From: Molanna angustata | Taxonomy: Eukaryota > Arthropoda > Insecta > Trichoptera > Molannidae | Length of the DNA: 64,000 nt | Assembly (NCBI GenBank): GCA_963576475.1 | Contig: OY754982.1 | Span: 8,658,261 to 8,722,260 of the forward strand | Reading direction: 5' to 3' | Shown here: positions 60,974 through 64,000 of the stretch, in pieces | Numbering within the stretch: the stretch's first letter is position 1 | Layout: each line of letters starts with the position of its first letter | Position numbers and translations under genes: made by a program | The notes under the pieces: model-generated | Told to the model about the DNA's origin: nothing | What the model saw: the letters and a program-made list of their open reading frames with translations, nothing else | Databases searched by the model: none

Positions 60974-63696
60974 TTCTTCTTCTTCGATGGCGCTACAGCC
61001 CAAATCGAGCCTTGGCCTCCGTTAACTTTCGCCTCCATCCAATCCTGTCCTCTGCTGCCACTTTCCAGCTCCTCTCTTGGAGAAGCTGAGCCGCATCCTT
61101 TTTGACCTCATCTTCCCACCGCAGCCTTGGTCTTCCTACCCTTCTTCTCCCACCTGGGTGTCCAGTCATGATTCGTTTCGGCACCCGTGAGGTTGGCATT
61201 CGTTGTACATGTCCAGCCCATCTCAGCCTAAGTAATTTCATATGCGTTGAGAAACTTGGGGTCTGGTATATGTTGTACAACTCATCGTTGCGTCTAATGC
61301 GCCATTCATCGCCATCCTTCACGGGGCCGCATATTCTACGCAGTACCTTTCTTTCAAAGGTGTCCAGCGTTTCAGACATCTTCGCCGTTATGGTTAATGT
61401 CTCGCATCCATATGCCAACACTGTTCTGACTATGGTCTTGTAGAGTGTGACTTTTGTTTTACGATGGACACTGCGAGATTTAAAAACAGGGAGCAATGAA
61501 AAATATGTTTTATTGGCTGCCGTAATTCTTTTTCTTATTTCAGCTGGATCTTCATTATTTTCGGTAAGACTGGAGCCCAGGTAAGTGAATTGATCCACTA
61601 CTTCAAACGAGTAGTAATCCTTATATTGCACACTGCCTCTCGGTCGATGCGCCGGGTTTCTGCTTTGTGCCATTACTTTTGTCTTTTCTTTGTTTATACA
61701 CAATCCCACTTCACATGCTGCTGTCTCTAAGGGGTCGAAGACTTCTTCAATGGCTGTCATTGATCTTCCTATAATGTTAATATCATCCGCATAGCCGACA
61801 ATTTGACTACTTTTGTAGCAAATATTGGAATTGGTGTCCACTAGAGTTTTTCTTATCACATGCTCAAGCACGATATTGAAGAGAGTGGGAGCCAGGCCAT
61901 CACCCTGTTTCAGACCCTGAGACACTGCGAATTCCTCCGTCAGTTCTCCATCTACCTTGACCTGACATCTGGAGTTGTTCATGGTTGATTTGATAATCCT
62001 CACCAATTTCGGGGGGATCTGGAACTGTAGCAGTATCTCATATAGGCTCTCCCTGTCTATGCTATCGTATGCCTGTTTAAAATCTATGAATAGTTGGTGC
62101 ACATCGATGTCAAATTCCCAACACTTCGACAGGATCTGGCGGACTGTAAATAACTGGTCCGTAGTTGACCTTCCAGTTCTAAAGCCCGCCTGATACTCTC
62201 CTAATAGGTTTTCTGCGTATCCCTCTAATCTTTGTTTTAGTATGGTGGTAAAGATTTTATACGCTGCGCAGAGCAATGATATGCCTCTATGGTTCTCACA
62301 TTTTAATTTATCACCTTTCTTGTGTATGGGACATATTACGCTGGTTTGCCATTCCATTGGGATTTCCTCCATGGTCCATATCTTTACAATGAGGCTATGT
62401 ATCAAATTTTTTAGGTGCTCGTTTCCATTTTTAAGCAGCTCAGCGGGCAAGTTGTCCTTTCCAGGTGCTTTATTATTTCTTAATTTTCTTAAAGCGATGT
62501 TTACTTCTGTTATTGATGGTGGGTTTGTCGGCTCTTCGTTATTTGATTCCGCGGGGATATTAGTAGTATGATTTCTCAGATCATTGTTAGGATTAAGGAG
62601 TTTATGGAAGTATTCCTTCCACACCTGCTTGATTTGCTCTTTATCTGATATTATGTTTCCGTTTGTGTCTTTACATAGTGTCGTATTTGGCTTGAATCCC
62701 TTTTTAAAGAAGTTAACACCTTTATATGCTTCCCTCGTATTATTATTTGTAAAGTCTTCTTCCATCTTGAGCAATATATTATTTAGAAAGTCTCTCTTCT
62801 TTCTCTTTATCAGCCTATTTGTTTCTCTTCTAGCCTGTTCATATGCATGTCTTTTAATTCTTGTTGGTCTTTCAATAAACTGCTTCCGGAGTGTATTCTT
62901 GTCAGCCACGCTTCTTTCACAAACTTCGTCGAACCAGGGATTCCTATCTTGTCTTGGTCTATTTCCAACACTTTCTTCTGCAGCTCTCATAACTGCATTT
63001 TTAACCAAATTCCAGTCATTGTCAAGGGCTTCATGGGTGTTTTCGCTGCTGATATGGTCTGGTAGATAGTTGGCAAGTGCGTTGTGGTATTGTTCTAGTC
63101 CGATACTTGTTTTTATAGCTTCTGTGTTGATTTTTGGAGTATTTGGTGGTTTTCGTATCCTGTTGCTGGCAATTCGGCTCCTATATGTGGCCACCACCAT
63201 ATAATGGTCGGAGTCACAGTTAGCTCCTCGATAAGTTCTGACGTTTGTGATGTTGGATGCTCCTCTTTTTTCTATCATGACATGGTCAATTTGGTTATGG
63301 TATCTGCCATCTGGTGATGTCCATGTCCATTTGTGGATGTTTTTACTGGGAAACTGGGTAGAGGCTATGATCATATTTCTAGACTCCGCAAAGTCTATCG
63401 CTCTAGATCCATTATTATTAGTATCCACATGTAAGCTGTTCATTCCAGTGATATGTTGGAGTAAAGGGTCTCTACCAATCTTAGCATTCAAATCTCCAAT
63501 CACAATTTTGATATCATTGGATGGTAATGTATCGTAGATGTGTTCCAGTCTCTGGTAATAAGCATCCTTTATGGTGTCATCCTTATCTTCCGTTTCCGCA
63601 TGAACGTTGATCAATGATACGTTGAAGAATTTTGTTTTTATGCGTATGACACACATTCTCTCATTGATGGGCTTAAAGTCTAGTATGGAGCTTTTC
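60974..63696 (-). mobile_element. RTE-clade LINE, 5'-truncated, young insertion
   Basis: The element lies between AAAGAAC at 60967-60973 and 63697-63703, a perfect 7-bp target duplication. Its 3' end (minus) is GAAGAAGAAGAA, the trinucleotide tail usual for RTE elements. It was inserted beside family C sequence (63740-63905). The 5' end is truncated within the endonuclease region, as is common for target-primed integration. Confidence 0.85.
60993..63696 (-). CDS. RTE-type endonuclease/reverse transcriptase, N-terminus missing
   Basis: The open frame runs about 900 residues to a TAG at 60993. No ATG exists at the upstream edge; the frame enters from the truncation point. Endonuclease motifs kept: INVHAETE, IGDLNAKIG (catalytic Asp-Leu-Asn) and SDHYMVVA (catalytic Ser-Asp-His). 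The first roughly 80-100 residues usual in the family are absent. RT motifs: WQTSVICPIHKKGDKLKCEN, FIDFKQAYDS (Asp539-Asp545), QGLKQGDGLAPTLFN and YADD (636-639). The C-terminus carries CGPVKDGDEWRIRRNDEL, LRWAGHVQRM and a basic RRRVGRPRLRW segment. No stop or frameshift was seen, so the insertion is young, but lacking a start and promoter it is presumably inactive. Confidence 0.9.
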
Positions 63697-63739
63697 AAAG
63701 AACTACACTGGTTGAAAGATTAACAACGAATAGACTATA

Positions 63740-63905
63740 TTGTATGCCTGATGGTGTTTAAGGCTCGTAACGACTTGGCTTCACGACATTCAAGAACAGT
63801 GTCAAAAGAATGTTTCATCGGGAAGACAGCATTGAGATCATCGTTTTAAAAGGATTGGTCAGAGTCAAAAAGGCAGCTTACTATGATCGCAGTTTCAGTG
63901 TTAAC
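63740..63905 (+). repeat. Interspersed repeat family C, copy 4
   Basis: GCCTGATGGTGTTTAAGGCT, GTGTCAAAAGAATGTTTCAT, GGGAAGACAGCATTGAGATC and GGATTGGTCAGAGTCAAAAA match the other copies (21690, 36150, 46795). It is the host of the RTE insertion. Confidence 0.6.
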
Positions 63906-64000
63906 GGGCCTTTGAAGTGGAATAAATTGCTTCTTGACATACGTGGAGCCTAGAGCATTGACACCTTCGGTAGACTGTGTATTATTCCCTCACACAATCA

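Noticed and set aside
61102..63537. Several plus-strand frames of 70-160 codons
   Set aside because: Antisense shadows of the RTE reverse-transcriptase frame.

Overview
This looks like nuclear DNA of an insect. The sequence is AT-rich, dense in the palindromic motif TAGGTACCTA, and packed with insect-type non-LTR retrotransposons, tRNA-derived SINEs, MITEs and a Ty3/Gypsy-like LTR element. Composition and motif usage fit Hemiptera (aphid-like) or Lepidoptera; I cannot decide between them from this window. I found no host protein-coding gene I can support, no rRNA, no convincingly functional tRNA and no CRISPR. Two GC-richer islands (about 37.03-37.70 kb and 43.85-44.10 kb) are the best candidates for host promoters or 5' exons.

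Layout. 0-5.5 kb: AT-rich intergenic DNA with MITEs and a short motif array. 5.5-8.2 kb: an old LINE reverse-transcriptase (RT) fragment split by an internally deleted LINE that keeps an intact ORF1. 8.7-10.5 kb: two large inverted repeats, a SINE and long (TA)n tracts. 10.5-18.75 kb: an LTR retrotransposon, minus-oriented, with nearly identical 1.26-kb LTRs but only an integrase tail as coding remnant. 18.75-19.83 kb: three more (TA)n tracts separated by rearranged copies of the left flank. 20-30 kb: decayed coding fragments, LINE 3' ends and MITEs. 31-32.6 kb: a mosaic of several tandem-repeat families. 33-50 kb: TAGGTACCTA-rich DNA holding SINEs, LINE tails, a LINE nested in a terminal-inverted-repeat element, and further motif arrays. 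About 50.5-56.5 kb: a probably complete LINE with T-rich leader, ORF1, a hydrophobic middle ORF, ORF2 and a TAAAA-repeat tail. 57-60.9 kb: SINE and LINE fragments. 60.97-63.70 kb: a 5'-truncated RTE-clade LINE, minus strand, still open and bounded by a 7-bp target duplication.

How the parts work together. This is an ecosystem of elements rather than a pathway. The complete LINE and the RTE copy could supply RT in trans. One SINE family carries the same 3' hairpin tail as a LINE family in the window, which suggests a SINE-LINE partnership. The LTR element and the ORF1-only LINE are non-autonomous. Nesting and target duplications give relative ages. The strongest unusual signals are the coding-poor LTR element with near-identical LTRs, the perfect 149-bp-arm palindrome between (TA)n tracts, the stop-start-overlapped middle ORF of the full LINE, and the shared SINE/LINE hairpin.
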